A stretch of DNA of 64,000 nt from Ursus arctos. Taxonomy: Eukaryota > Chordata > Mammalia > Carnivora > Ursidae. The notes beneath the pieces are model-generated. The model saw only the letters and a program-made list of their open reading frames with translations, made no database searches and was not told the DNA's origin. Of the stretch, positions 15,126-27,709 are shown piece by piece (position 1 is the first letter of the stretch; each line of letters opens with the position of its first letter). A program made the translations under genes and the position numbers. The stretch lies in assembly GCF_023065955.2 (NCBI RefSeq), contig NW_026622797.1, positions 57,533,689-57,597,688 of the forward strand, written 5' to 3'.

Positions 15126-15784
15126 ACAGATAATATTTTTAATTCCCCCAAGGGAAAAGAAAACCTGTAATACGAGATTTTTTAATTTGCTGTCATTCAA
15201 AAACACGTTAAAAAACACATCTTCAATAATTTAGATTTTGGAATCCAAAGTAGTTTTTAAATCTAGAATTAATGATTTAGGTCAAACAGAAATAGATTTC
15301 CAGGTAGTACATAGCACCCAACATGGTTTTTTTTGTTTGCTTCCTCCAGGGTTTTTTGATATACCATCAGGTATTCTAGAAATTGTCAACCATTCATCGA
15401 TTTGAAAAACTTACACAATATATTTTTAATTCAATGGAAATGTTTGTATTTCATAAAGCTTTTTTGATAAAGCTGCCCCAAATATCATTCCCATTAATAT
15501 TATGACATTTATCAGATATTTTTAAACACGATTCTATAAATAATTGTTTTAGTGCTTTAGTTTCTGAAAGTAAAATTGTTTTCACTACTTCATATGTCAA
15601 AATAACTGCACTTTCAAGGTAATTTACAGCATTTATGGAATACCAATATATGCCTCAAATGGGATAGACGCCAAGAATCTTCCTCGTTGTAGGACATCAT
15701 AAGAAAGCACATAGAGAGGGTTCTTGATTTTCCTTTTGTGCTTTGAAAGCGTAAATTCTTTAGATAATCACAAAAATGACAAGC
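15126..15784 (+). other. Intergenic stretch after SIM1, nothing recognised
   Basis: AT-rich unique sequence immediately past the inferred cleavage site. It could still be transcribed read-through sequence. No repeat or gene was recognised. Confidence 0.45.
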
Positions 15785-15985
15785 ATTTATTGAGTTGCCG
15801 TGTAACAGGCACTGAACCAAGCTGAGATTGTCACTGCAGTCTGAATCGAGACCATCACTGAAGGAAATACCAATATGTCCATTTCACTAAGGAGGAAAGT
15901 GAGACTCAGAGTCATTAAGTAACTTAGTGACACAGCCAACAATGGTGGAGATGAAATTTGAACCCAGGCAGGTTTCCTCCAAAAC
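15785..15985 (-). repeat. MIR SINE, antisense
   Basis: GTGAGACTCAGAGTCATTAA and GGTGGAGATGAAATTTGAAC at 15943-15962 match the complement of the MIR core and tRNA-related part. Confidence 0.62.
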
Positions 15986-17639
15986 TTTACCTTACTTCAT
16001 TCTGCTTTCTTTATGTAATTAAAAAAATAAAAGGAAACAGTATCTGCATGGCGGTTGCATAAAACAGATCACTCAGTTCAGTCAAGGGTGGCTCCAGTAG
16101 CCCCATGTACAGTCTCAGGGCTAGGGATGCTATTTCTCCATTATTCCACTGACACATGATGACCGGCCCAAGGGAGACAGAGGGCAGGTCCGCTACCCCC
16201 TTACATAATATTTTGCTTCCTGCCAAATGAACATTCTAATGTTTCTTTTATATGAACACGATACCAAGAAAATTCTAGAGCACAATTAATTACAGGTAGA
16301 GTATCTTAACAGGATCCCTATTATTTGAAAAATTTTTGAGGCTTTCTCAATAAAATACAAGTGGTTAAAATTATAACTAAAAGCTATACTTAAAAAAATG
16401 CTATACATTTTTTACCCAACGTTTTCAGGATATGCGCCAAAACGAGTATTACTTTTTCATAATTGTTGTTAAATACTCTGCTTTATTTCATGAAATAAAT
16501 TGAATTGGGCTTTGCGTGAAGCCCAGTCAAAGCCCATACCACCAAGAACGATGTGTCAGCACTGCCTGCATTATTCAAGGGCCTGGTGTCGAGGGTACTT
16601 CCAGGAGAGAGCTTACTGGGCTATTGCAAACCACCATGTTATGTGTTTTCCTTGTTTGAAGGAAACTGCTCAAAAGATATCTGACAGGAAGGCTGTCCCC
16701 CAGAATGTAGAGGATTCCTATAAGATGTCTTTTAGCAACAGCATGAGGCTGCTGGGATCTCGCTGCCCTGGCGATTGTGGTAACTCCTGGGTGCCAGCAA
16801 CCCAGGCAGCCTGTTCAGCTATCCCTGGCCCTTGGCCTCTGCCTCATGGTGTCAGGAGGGTCGATCCTTTGTAGCACTTCTTGGCCTTTCATAATTATGC
16901 TTTATAACTTAACGTGTGCTGTATTTACCGGCGGAATTAGATCCAGGGTGGGAGAAATGTAAAACAGCCTCTGCTTTGGGAGTTTGTAAATAATCTCTGC
17001 TTTGTTCAGTTTCCCCCAGGTCAGGCTCCTGTGTGGGGAGTAATTCCATATGGGAATCTTACTTGAGTGCCATCTAAGTAAACCTTAAAGGAAATCTTGG
17101 CAGTATCTCCTGAGCCATAAGGAAATCATTCTCAGTTTCTGGTGAGGATTTTCTGATAGCTTTGTGTGGTGTATAGATTTTTTTTTAAAAAAAGCTGAAC
17201 CCAAGGACTCTTTTTATGGGTAAAGTGTCTGGAGTTCACTTGGGAAAGTGTAATTGGGATCTAATGTGAGAAGAATCATCCAGACGGTAATTGCGGTTCA
17301 TTATTCAGTGCATTTTTACATTTCTAATTTCTCATTTCAGCCCTTGTGTTAGTCACATGCCCCATTGGTTAGGCTAGACAGGTTTATCTATGGTGGCATG
17401 CTAAATGTTTTTTCATTTAAAAGGTCAGAGACACATTTTTAATAAACATTTGCAATTCTGTTATATAGTTAAAGGTTATCAATAGCCAAGAAATTTCTTT
17501 AGGGTGGTGAGAAGAAGTGGAAAAACTAGCAAGTTTTTATATTACTTAAAAACATTGTTCTGTCACCTGTGTACCTGCTTAAATACCTACATCTGCTATA
17601 TAATTAACCCTGATATTTTTTCTGCATAAAATTAAAGCA
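15986..17639 (+). other. Unique intergenic block, candidate conserved non-coding DNA
   Basis: No interspersed repeat is recognisable across about 1.6 kb. The part at 16430-16960 has mixed composition and includes TGGGCTTTGCGTGAAGCCCA (16506-16525), a 7-bp stem with a 6-nt loop. Open frames at 16011-16226 and 16500-16874 show no domain. Function cannot be judged without cross-species alignment. Confidence 0.35.
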
Positions 17640-17650
17640 TGTAAAAGGTG

Positions 17651-17850
17651 CTTTTTTTAAAAAAAAATTATTTACTTGCGAGAGAGGGAAGGAGAGAGAG
17701 GGAGAGAGAGCAGGAGCAGGGGGAGGGGCAGAGGGAGAAGCAGACTCTCCGCTGAACAAGGAGCCTAATGCGGGGCTCGATCCCAGGACCCCAGGATCAT
17801 GACCTAAACTGAAGGCAGATGCTTGGCAGACTGAGCCAACCAGGTGCCCC
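17651..17850 (-). mobile_element. SINEC, antisense
   Basis: The complement of a SINEC runs from the A/T tail through a GAGAGAGGGA-rich tract to the head complement GAGCCAACCAGGTGCCCC. Flanks TGTAAAAGGTG (17640-17650) and TGTAGAAGGTG (17851-17861) are a target-site duplication with one mismatch. Confidence 0.92.
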
Positions 17851-17890
17851 TGTAGAAGGTGTCTTTTCATGTAAGACATAGAATGTCTTA

Positions 17891-18088
17891 TTTTTTTTTT
17901 AAGATTTTATTTATTTATTTGACAAAGAGAGAGACAGCCAGCGAGAGAGGGAACACAGGCAGGGGGAGTGGGAGAGGAAGAAGCAGGCTCCCAGTGGAGG
18001 AGCCTGATGTGGGGCTCGATCCCAGAATGCCGGGATCATGCCCTGAGCTGAAGGCAGACACTTAACGACTGAGCCACCCAGGCGCCCC
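17891..18088 (-). mobile_element. SINEC of bear-type subfamily, antisense
   Basis: The body ACAGCCAGCGAGAGAGGGAA, the segment AGGAAGAAGCAGGCTCCC and the head complement GAGCCACCCAGGCGCCCC are the form I associate with bears and giant panda. The duplication ATAGAATGTCTTA is identical at 17878-17890 and 18089-18101, so it is fairly young. Only about 40 bp separates it from the previous SINE, same orientation. Confidence 0.93.
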
Positions 18089-18106
18089 ATAGAATGTCTT
18101 ATTTTT

Positions 18107-19470
18107 GAAATTCATTTTTCTTTCATGGACACTGCAATTATTCCACTTAATGTCCCCAAAAGGAAATAAGAAGGCTGAAAAATTCTAGCACTTTTTCATA
18201 TACCCTTTGGTTGGTTTATGGCCAGGTCTCCTTCTTTGGAGACTTCCTGTCGTACTGTATTGCTCCAAATTTTTACCTTTTTCTCCAGCTTCCCTCATCT
18301 TACAGACATGTTATTTTACTTCAGTGACCATCTGTAAACGAGAAGGACTTTGAAAAATATGCATCTATCGCCATCATGCCACTGTCACACCTACAAGAAT
18401 TAACAATAACTTCTTTTGTGACACTTTTTAAAAAGAGGAGATGGAGATCAGGCATGAAGTTCTGTCCTTGTGTCTTTTGGTCCTGATGTCTCTCTGGACC
18501 CTTCTTTTACCCATCCACAGCTCTCTTCATTTACTTACCCTTCTCTCCCTCCTTTCCTTTTTGGCTCTTCTCAGCTCCTCCCCCAGATTTTTACATGTAC
18601 TAGTGTTCTTTGGACACATACTTAGGCATATAAACAGGTGCATGGCCTGCATGCGCACACGCATACACGCTTCCAGATGACCCCAACTTTCAGGGCATCA
18701 GGCCTCATTCCCGCTCACCTACTCTTGGCTCAGTTCTCAAAGCTTCTGTTTTAAATCCTGAGAGCAACCTGAATCCTACCATGAGTTGAAGACTGAGGGC
18801 TCTGGGGTCCTTGCTTTCCTGAGATATCTTGATTTCTCTTCCCAACATCTCAAAATACCTCTGTATCTTTGCACTTCTTTTCCGCCTTCCCACCTCATGA
18901 ACCAGGTGACTCTGCTCTGTCAAATGTTATGTTAAGGCTTCCTATCCCAAAAAACTGTTGTGAGCCTTTGAGGAAGCAGTGCCCATGGTGCCCTCAGCTT
19001 CTAGCAAGTGTTCAGTAGATGTTCGCTCTGAGGATATGCTCCTGCCATTTTCCACTTCCCCTCATTCATCATCCAGGCAGCGTCCAGTGAACACTTACCA
19101 AGTGCCTCCACGTACCTTGTAGGACGTTCAGCTAGCCACTGGCAATGCAGATAAAACTCATGGGGCCCCTGACTCAAGGGGGTCACAGCTGGGGCAGTGA
19201 TGAGGGAGAACCCCAGAAGCCCTCCACTCCTCCTCCACTTCCCTGGGCGCTGTCCCTCCACTGAAGCCAGCGTGCACTCGTGGCCTCCCTCGACTGACCC
19301 CCTGCCACAACCCCCTCCTGCCTCAGGACTCACTTCCTCTCTGAACTCCCCACGCTGATGTCCGGAGCCAGCTTGGCAGTTACCCCTCATGCTCTCCAGG
19401 GTGCTCATCTGGGCTCCTTCGTTAGCAGCAAAGATCCTCAGTGAAGGGGCTGTTCCCTCTCCCTCCATTA
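18107..19470 (+). other. Intergenic stretch, mostly unassigned; weak old-repeat signal
   Basis: The sequence at 19085-19185 (GAACACTTACCAAGTGCCTC and following) resembles a common old mammalian interspersed repeat of uncertain family. The rest, including a 155-codon minus-strand frame at 19001-19468 over GC-rich DNA, has no recognisable domain. Confidence 0.4.
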
Positions 19471-19556
19471 CCTCGGCCCCGTCCCCAGAACAGTGCCTGA
19501 CACATCACAGAAACGTGGTAAATATGTGTCGGAAGAGTGAATAAATGCTCCCTCAG
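19471..19556 (+). repeat. LINE-2 3' tail, sense
   Basis: CCCAGAACAGTGCCTGACAC followed by GAGTGAATAAATGC is the L2 3' tail (usual form: AGTGCCTGGCAC then TGAATGAATGAA). Confidence 0.65.
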
Positions 19557-20119
19557 AAATGATGATGAGGTATTTCAGGTCATTGCATTTTGTTCTACTG
19601 TCTGTATTATTAAGCTTCCTGTGGCTTGTGCTGCCCCCAATAATACTTTGGATCCTATTAACATGATTCTCGTGGCTTCAGGTTTTCTCTTTTTGCTTTG
19701 GGCGATGGGTTTTGCAACTCGCTTTCAACATTCTGATTTTGAAACCTGAACAGTCTCACCTATGTTCATGATTTTTCCCCATGACTTCTATAGTAAAGGA
19801 GATGATACGTATGTGACACTTTCTACCAGTTCCTGGCTTACCGTATGAGCCCCCTTGTGTTCCACTCCCCCCCAAACCCCCACATCAAAGCCACTCTTTC
19901 CCCTAATTTGCCCCTAAGTCTCTTTTCTGTATTTCTGATGAATATTACATGACACAGATCTATTTAAAAACACCTTTCTCAGATCTTACCTTGTCATTGT
20001 GTGAAATACCACCACAATTTGACTTCCTTACTCTTTCCAAAATCCTCTTCTCCCCCCTCTAATTTCCTCCTTCTGTTCTCCACAATGTATTTCCCTCACT
20101 GTTGGCAGGGTCTTCTTCC

Positions 20120-20510
20120 CACAGATTTTATGCCATTCACCTGCTTAAAAAGCTCTTTTGTGTCCCTTTTGCATCTGAAAGAAATTTAAATCCCGTACTT
20201 GTCACAGTAGGTCTTTACAACTGAGCCACCAACTACCTCCTTGGTCATTTCTCCATCTGGCCCCCCAGACACCCTAGGGTTTTGCTGTACTGAGTTTTCC
20301 TTCTTCCTGGAATGTGCCATGCCTTTCGCTCCCCTCAGCCTTGGCACAGGCTGTTCTCCGGACTGCTTTACAGCCATTCTTTGCTGGGAAAATTCCTCTT
20401 CACCCTTCAGGGCACAGAGTTCTCTAGGGATGCCTGAAGCCTGACTCCCCTTCGAGAAAGTTTTACACTTCCTTTCTGGGCTCGCATAGCACTTAGTTCA
20501 TATTTCTGTT
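20120..20510 (+). repeat. LINE-2 fragment, sense
   Basis: CCTTCTTCCTGGAATGTGCC, the CTGTTCTCCGGACTGC region and the CACCCTTCAGGGCACAGAGT to GATGCCTGAAGCC stretch follow the order of the L2 3' coding part. Heavily diverged, with no working frame. Confidence 0.62.
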
Positions 20511-20639
20511 ACAATAGTTAGAGAACACACTGGGAGTTGTAGGATCTTTCTTAAATTATGAAAACAATAGGCTAGTTACAAAATACACAATACTGAAATG
20601 TGCACAGTCATAAAGAGAATACATACAATTTTGTGACTT

Positions 20640-21420
20640 TTTTTTTTCATTCAACAATGCGTGATGGGCCTCCTTCATGTCAGTTTCTATATATCTCTTT
20701 TATTCTCCTTAATGGGTATATAATATTTTATAATATGGATGAGCCATGGTTTATTTATTCCCTTTTTGATAGAGACCTACTTCTTTCCAATTTTTATTAT
20801 TTTACATTATTTACATATATAATAAACATCTCTGCAAATAGATCATTTTGCATGTCACTGAATTTCAGTGGAATAGATTCTTAGAAGTAAAATTGCTGAC
20901 TCAACGGGTATCTTCAATTTTGATAAATACTACCCAATTGCCCTCCAAAGACATTGTAAAAGTGGACTCTCCCCCCAGTAGTATATGAGACTATATTCTT
21001 GTCCTTTAATAAAGTTTCATATCAGCCTTGTGTATTTCTTGACTCTATTCTTAGGTACTCAATAATTCTGTGATCTACTAACACATGGATCTTTTTATAT
21101 AACTTTTTTTTTCTAATTTGGAATTGATAGCGTATAAGGAAAGTGCTTAATTTTTGTATATCTTATACTAATGATATTTTATTTAACTCTTGTTGCTTCT
21201 AATAGTTTTTAATTGATTCCTTTGGATTTTCTGGGTAGACAAGAATCTTTATTTTCCTATATTTACAATTATTTGTTTTTTGATTTCTTTATTAGTAAGT
21301 TTGTAAACCTTAGTAACAGATATTCAGTTTTATCAAATGCCATTTTGGCATTCGAGTTGATAATATGTTTCTTTCTTAATTTCCTAACTGGAAACATTAT
21401 TTTCTAATGCTAAAAAGTCC
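20640..21420 (-). mobile_element. Old LINE-1 (L1M) 3' region, antisense
   Basis: TTCATTCAACAATGCGTGAT, CAATTGCCCTCCAAAGACAT and TCCCCCCAGTAGTATATGAG match the complement of an L1M 3' region. Frames at 20600-20884 and 21213-21407 are artefacts of this. Confidence 0.65.
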
Positions 21421-21634
21421 TGAATGCCTGGCCAAAACCTGCTCAAATTATTCTTTTACTATATTCTGTATTCAGTGGGCTAATGTTTAACTTTGAGAAT
21501 CTTTCCTCTATATTTTCAGTTGTCATCCATTTCTTCTGTTTGTCTCTGTTTGAATATGGGCTCTTTGAGGGCAGGAACCAAATGCCATTCAGCTATAAAT
21601 GTCCCTCATGTCACAGAGCAGCTGGTATGTGGGA

Positions 21635-21845
21635 GATGCTAAAACTATGCCTCTACCTGTGCTTTGAAGAACGGGATTCAAATCCCAACCCTGCCTCTTT
21701 CTAAGGATGTAAGTGGGTCACTTACTATCAGCCTGTTTCTTCAGTTTTTTTGAATGTGATATTCCTTCCTCTGAGGGCCTATAGAACGATTAAATGAAAG
21801 AACATATATAAAGTATTTATTACAGGGTTTAGAGGACAGAATTTA
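21635..21845 (+). repeat. MIR SINE, sense
   Basis: CGGGATTCAAATCCCAACCC, TAAGTGGGTCACTTACTATC and a GATTAAATGAAAGAACATAT tract give the MIR order. An L2-tail-like piece (GGGCTCTTTGAGGGCAGGAA) precedes it at 21560. Confidence 0.72.
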
Positions 21846-24159
21846 ATTACGATTGGTTCTTTCCCTTTTCCCTCTGAATTGGAGCAATAACCTGAATGTA
21901 TCCGTGGTGGGAGAGCTATCAAGGCAATCTACGAGTCTTTGACAGGCGTGATTACGGGTGACCCTGAGCCTCCACGTTCTCTCTGCAAAGTGAAATGATG
22001 CATGTCAACCTTCCTTTGATTACTGCCATTTAATAAATACTTGTTTGGCAGCTTATTATTACAACTTGAGAGAAACTTACTATTGGATAGGTGTCGGGGC
22101 CAATTTGGAAGACATTCATATTGACATTATAGCTCACCATTTCATGTTCCTACTTTACTTATATGTGTGTACGCCTGCCACACATTTTTTAACCGTTTTC
22201 CCCCAGTTTATCTCTAATATGCTCCAAAAGGGTAGAACTGATGCTGATTTGTTAAGTCACCAGTTTAGCAGTAAGCTTGAGAATTTCGTAAAGAGAGTGG
22301 TCTGATTTGGACTTTTTATTTCTACCAGAAGAGAAAAAATGTAACTGGCCTGTTGAACCCTGAAATCTCCTTCTGCAAACTTAAATAGTAATGTTTTCTC
22401 ATACACAGAAGAATAAATTCTATTGCCTATGCATGAAGTTGAATCAATGCCTCAAAAAGCCCTCTGGTGTCATCTCACTGAATGGTTTCAAATAGGAATA
22501 CAAAGCCCAGATGAAACTGAGATGAGATCGTAGAAATTGTGACAGGGCTATTTTTGAAATGATGCTCTTAGGAAAAGCTGCTGATTGAAATCAATACCTC
22601 AAGACCCGGAATTTGAAAAGACCATTTCTGAGACCTGAGAGGGTCACTGAATAGAAGTGTCAGTTGATGGTATTCAGACCATGCAATTGCTTTCACCAAG
22701 GTGCCTCCGTGTTTACTTAAGTGACTTGTGGTAGCCGGTGGCTGAGCATACATTGAGAGAGTATCCCTCTATTCAGGCTCAGGGGAGCAGGAGACTAGAG
22801 AGGACATTGTCTGTGCTTTAAGTGACAAAGTCCTAGTGTGCTATATTGGAGGAAATGAATTGAACCGGATTTTCTTTTTCATTTATCCCCTGGAAAAAAG
22901 AATCTGCGGAGGATATAAAGAATATAACCCTTTTTAGTATTAAGAAAAATTAGTGTACCCCAAACTCTACAATATTCATTTCAGACCAAGTACTATTTAA
23001 TAAGTTATCATTGATCTGAAAAAATTCATTTGCTCAGATCTCTGCTAATGTTTCCAATTTTCCACAAGGCACATAGAATCATTTTCTTTTTGTTAAGTGT
23101 GAGATTTTATGGGTGGCGATGTTCTGGGGTGTGGGGTAGCACAGAGTCTGTACATGCAACTTCAAATTGCCTTATATAGAAGTTGCCAGATCACTTAATT
23201 GCACTAAGATTTGAGAAAATTTGGGGGGGGGATAAATGTAGCTTTTAATGAAGCTATTAACCTTTTAGTTTTTGTGTTTTTTTTTTTTACTGCATTTGAT
23301 TTTAAAATTTAAATTATAGGGAAATTTAGTTCATTTTTTTATGCCAAAGTGAGTAAATCACATTTTAGTGTCCCTAGCACATGTGTATCTTAATTATTAA
23401 TTGTTTTCATTATGTTTAGGATTGTTCATTTGAACGAAATTGAATACTTTTATTTCAAGTACTGAGAACCAAGCTCTCCACTTTACCATTAAACAGTGGC
23501 ATTGTTTCAGATTCACATGCATGTCATAGGTATAGGTGACCATCACAGATACACGAGAAACAATCCCCACCCCCACCCCCACCCCCAGAGTCTGTCACAT
23601 GTTGCTGGTCTGCACACGCTCTTCAGGACCATAAACTTGGCCAAGATGGATGCAAACGAAGCTTTGGAAATTGAAGCAAAAATTTAAAATGCCAGAAGAA
23701 CATCCCCATCAGTTATGATCATGTTTCAAGGAGGGGCGGGGAGGGGGGAGAGGGGAGTGACCCTGTTGTTGCTGCCAGTGTTTTGAGAAACTCCTACAGT
23801 GGGGAAGCTGTGAACACAGCGACAGGATTGGGTTGTCAGAAGCATTAGGAGGAAAACAAGCTGAGTCTTATAGGTCATCCAGTTGTGTCCTGTGTACCAA
23901 CACATCGGATCTTGAATTGGAGCCTGATTCTTGGCCATTTACATTACATGATTACCGTAGCCCCTGAGACTCTGCCTGCAAGACCCAATAGTGTAAGTTT
24001 GCTTTCTAGGTCTTCTACATGTATGCATGCAGGCAAAAAAAAAAAAAATTGATGAGATGGGCTGAAAGCCTAGCTGGAGAAATCCTCCACCATCTCCGCT
24101 CCTAGCTTTTTTGGAATCTGAGGACTCATAAAAACAAGCACTTTAATTAATGACCTTGA
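21846..24159 (+). other. Intergenic stretch, nothing firm recognised
   Basis: Unique, AT-rich sequence with homopolymers (G run 23223-23231, T run 23279-23289) and a CCCCCA repeat at 23563-23587. No gene or clear interspersed repeat was recognised. Confidence 0.45.
23563..23587. repeat. (CCCCCA)n short tandem repeat
   Basis: Four consecutive hexamer units. The minus strand is G-rich with four runs of five G, so a G-quadruplex is possible on that strand. Confidence 0.9.
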
Positions 24160-24410
24160 AGCCAGGTCTTGCTAATTACACTCTATCACACCAACAATGT
24201 GACCTTGAGCAAAGTACTTGACCTCAAAGTCTCAGTGTCCTCAACCATAAAATGGGGAAAAGAAGAGTCCTTACAATAAATAATTGATAAAAGAACTAAA
24301 AAGTAATATCTTCAAAGCATGGAAACACTGGGTACTTATGGCATAATTAGCTCAGTACTCAATCAATATTATTTATTATGATTAGTGCTATGATTATTAT
24401 GATCATTACT
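24160..24410 (+). repeat. MIR SINE, sense
   Basis: CAATGTGACCTTGAGCAAAG, CTCAACCATAAAATGGGGAA and the ACTCAATCAATATTATTTAT 3' end are in MIR order. Confidence 0.75.
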
Positions 24411-25493
24411 ATTTTGATATTGTTCTTTGAGCTAAATTCTGTAATTTGTATTTCTAGGATTAAACTGAAGTTGGAATTAATATTGATGGATATTTTTAGT
24501 TCAGGGGTTTTAAAGGACATTGCATCCCATCAAAAGCATTCTTCATAAAAAGAAAAAAAATGTTGGAATGTATGTGATAGTTTTATTTTTATTGTAGTTC
24601 TTTAGTGGAATTCCAATATTATTCAGCATGTTTTATGTTTACAGAATTATTTAGGGTATAATCAAGAATGCCATAATACTGTCTTCATAAATGGGCACTG
24701 TTTTAAAAACTAGGCATAATTAGCAGGAAGATATTCATAGTGTAGGTCTGACATTATTATGACTGCAATATAAATTCCACGAGGTGGAGAAGGCCCAGAG
24801 AAAGAATGCTACAGATTTATCATAGTATGATGCATTTGCAATATGGATTGTACTTATCTTTTTATTTGCCACAGACAATGTAAATTAGGAACATCTGAAC
24901 GAAGATTCAAATAATTTAGCATCTGTAGCCCACTATAAAATATGCCGCTCTGATGCCTAGAGTAGAAACAGAAATTTACTGTTTTCTACCTCTAATGATA
25001 CGATTTGACTTGGGGTCCCAGAGGTAGCCTGCCACCAAAGATGGACCGGGAGCCATCCTGAAGGAAAAGGGGAGGGAATGGCCATGGGTCACGTACCATT
25101 GTCTCCTCCTCTTCCCTCTTTAGTGCTCTAAAGAGCATATTGTTCTTTGGTCAAGATGTCAACAACAAACAAAAAACCCTTTGAGGGAATGAAGTTTGGG
25201 GTAATGATGTCATCAACCCATTTGTCACCTTCATGTTATTTATTCCTCTGTTGCTGAAATTAAAAGCTTTAAGAAATGTAAATACAAGTGAACACTTAAG
25301 TTCATATAAATACGAGCGATTTGGGGGGGTGTCCTTCACGGTTCTCAACACTTCTGGTTGGATAATTGTCCCAGCAGGTAAGAACTCCTGTGCTCGGAGC
25401 ACGTCGGGAATGACCACAGTGATAGAAGGAACTACAGCAAGCCTGGAAACCGGTCATAGATTTTCATGTTTGCTCTCCCCCTCAACCTGGTTA
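24411..25493 (+). other. Unique AT-rich intergenic block, candidate conserved DNA
   Basis: No repeat is recognisable over about 1.1 kb. The 24720-24960 part has evenly mixed AT-rich sequence with ATAAATTCC and GATGCATTTGCAATATGG patches typical of developmental enhancers, but that is impression only. Frames at 25151-25568 on both strands look incidental. Confidence 0.3.
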
Positions 25494-25590
25494 GCCTCAT
25501 TTGAAGATGAGAAGCTGAGGCTCGGAGAGTTTTCGGTGACTTGCTCTAGGTCACTTCCCATTCTGTAACAGAGACGAAATACCACAATTG
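25494..25590 (-). repeat. MIR-like fragment, antisense
   Basis: GATGAGAAGCTGAGGCTCGG followed by GACTTGCTCTAGGTCAC matches the complement of the MIR core. Confidence 0.55.
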
Positions 25591-27084
25591 GGTTACTGAT
25601 AGAGCTGTGGACATGTATCAGGGTGGCGAGCCTCTGCCCCTCGAGGGCGCTGAGAGCAGCTGTGAGCCCAGGAGCCCAGGAGCTGTGAAGCCGCCAGGAA
25701 GAGAATATCAGGTTGGGGGTGTGAGGTGAGACAGTGGTGAGGGTGAGAATGGAGATGGGAGAAAGAACAGGAAGAGCTTGTGTCTCATCATGGAACTTAC
25801 TGTGTGCATAGCTTTCTGCCGTGGAGGCAAGAAGACCAATGGAGGACAGCACTTTCTTATTCACTCTGAGAGTCTGTGTACATTTCTGAAGTGGTTTTCC
25901 AAGGTTTCTCATTACACGGCAATTGGGAAAGTTTGAGTAAGAGCTGCAGACTCTCTACAGCCTGAGAGATTGTCTCACTCTTGTTTTCATCTGTGTCTGA
26001 GCCATTTTTCTCACCTGGGGCAAGAGGGGCTTCTCCTTGCTGCACCCATGCAGCAACAAACAACAGCTGGTTAGTTTTGATCCAATTATAGCTACTAATT
26101 TGCAAGCGGCTCTAAGCGGACCTGAGATATCCCATGACTTTCTCATAGCTGTGTGTCTTAAGTTCAGAAAGTGGAAACATGATGTCCCTCTGGCCTCCCA
26201 GGCTACTATGAGAGACTCGGCTTAATGCGGAACTGATTTCTTTCTTTGAGCTGTAATAGCAAAGCAAGCACTTCAAAAAGACCAATCCATCTCCTCTCCA
26301 TAAAAGGTTAATACCCTTCAATGTGCAAAAAATAAAAAGGAGCAAGCTTTTACTCTTTTCATGGCAAGCACCAACTGCGAAAAGCAGTAAGGACCAAGAA
26401 CTATTGAATATCCTCGTTTGCGATCCACCCATTAGCCACTGAACCGGTACTGCAAGAGCTGGAGAGTGCGCACCCTCCCTGTGGCTTGCCTGAAAGCTTG
26501 GGCTTTGCTTACACTCAGGGGGTGTCAGGAGTGGTGAGGAGGGACAGCATCCTCTGTGAAGCGGCCCCCGCCCCCCGCCAGCCCTCTCCAGGAGGTCCCT
26601 GTGTGGGACTCCTGCTCCTGGGTGCTTTCTGTGCAACTTCGCATCACAGCCAACGCCCCCCATGGGAATTAGGATCAGGGATCTGGGAGAGGAGATGCTG
26701 GTTTCAAGATGCATGTGAACGTGAACTTCGGAAGAGCCTTTGGTACTGTCATCCTCTCCTGCCTGGTCCCAGTTTGGGAGATTACACCCCTGGGTATTAG
26801 TTTCTCTTTGCCCTCACCAACTTTCCACACTGTTCAGTTAGTCCGATGCTCGGAGCATGCAGTCAGTTTAAGAAAGAGGTGCCTCTGGTGAGGAGAGGGG
26901 TAGGAAATAACTAGTAAACAAATAACTTAGTCTCATCACTCTTTTTCCTTTGTTCAGGACTGGAGACCAACCGTTGGCTTGGAATACCAACGGGTAATTT
27001 TTCAACACAGAAGTGGCATGAAAAATATTTAACACATTGCCTTGACTATCGGTTTCAGAGTCTGTCCCCCCCTGGTTGTTAAGG
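25591..27084 (+). other. Intergenic stretch, locally GC-rich, no gene recognised
   Basis: Frames of 152, 200 and 104 codons at 25454-25912 (-), 26112-26714 (-) and 26486-26800 (+) overlap one another in different registers. None has a recognised domain or suitable splice context, so I do not call a gene. Confidence 0.4.
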
Positions 27085-27305
27085 ACTGGTAGCAGTTAAC
27101 AACTTGGACCCTGGACCAAGGTTCCCTATTCAAATTCCACCTTTGTCCCAAACCAGCTCCAGGACCTTAAGGGAATTTGCTTAACTTCTCTTGGTCTCCA
27201 TTTTCCCATCTGTACAATGAAGATAATAATAGAGCCTACCTCACAGGATCTCGAATACTGTCTGGCATGTAGAAAACACTCAGGATGTGTTAGCTGGTAT
27301 TTTCT
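27085..27305 (+). repeat. MIR SINE, sense
   Basis: CATTTTCCCATCTGTACAAT, the GATAATAATAGAGCCTACCT tract and CTGTCTGGCATGTAGAAAAC are the MIR core and 3' part, well preserved. Confidence 0.87.
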
Positions 27306-27709
27306 TATCATAAGGTATTAGGAAGCTTAATTCAACTTTACTTCATGATACCATTTTATCAATATTATATAGATGGCTTATTCTTCTTGCTGGAAAGTGA
27401 TTGAAACAAATTCTCTTAGACTAAAAAAGTAAAATTTTCTACAAAAACCAACTTGTGCTGTTTTTTTGGGTGAAAATTGTCCCCCATTGATAATCATTGC
27501 TTCTATAAAATAAACATAATTCCTGACACATTTCTGAGTTAACTCTCATAGGGTATCACCAGGGAAGAAATAATTTGCTAGTGTATTTCGATAGCCTGAC
27601 AGACACAAGTCATCTTCAGATTTAAATCGCATAATATTTTCTTCTTTATAGCTTCGTGTTTTGTGAATGTTAGCTGGTATAAGCTTATTACTCTTTCAAA
27701 TGACACTCC

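Noticed and set aside
17859..18065. Frames encoded by SINEC copies (also at 38474, 47421, 56363, 61459)
   Set aside because: Chance frames in tRNA-derived SINEs that recur at every copy in the same orientation.
19001..19468. 155-codon minus-strand frame
   Set aside because: It overlaps old repeat-like and L2-flanking sequence and has no recognised domain.
25637..25650. CTCF-like site CCCCTCGAGGGCGC
   Set aside because: Two mismatches at strongly preferred core positions; too weak without binding or conservation data.
26112..26714. 200-codon minus-strand frame as a gene
   Set aside because: No recognised domain, no consistent splice sites, and overlapping frames in other registers.
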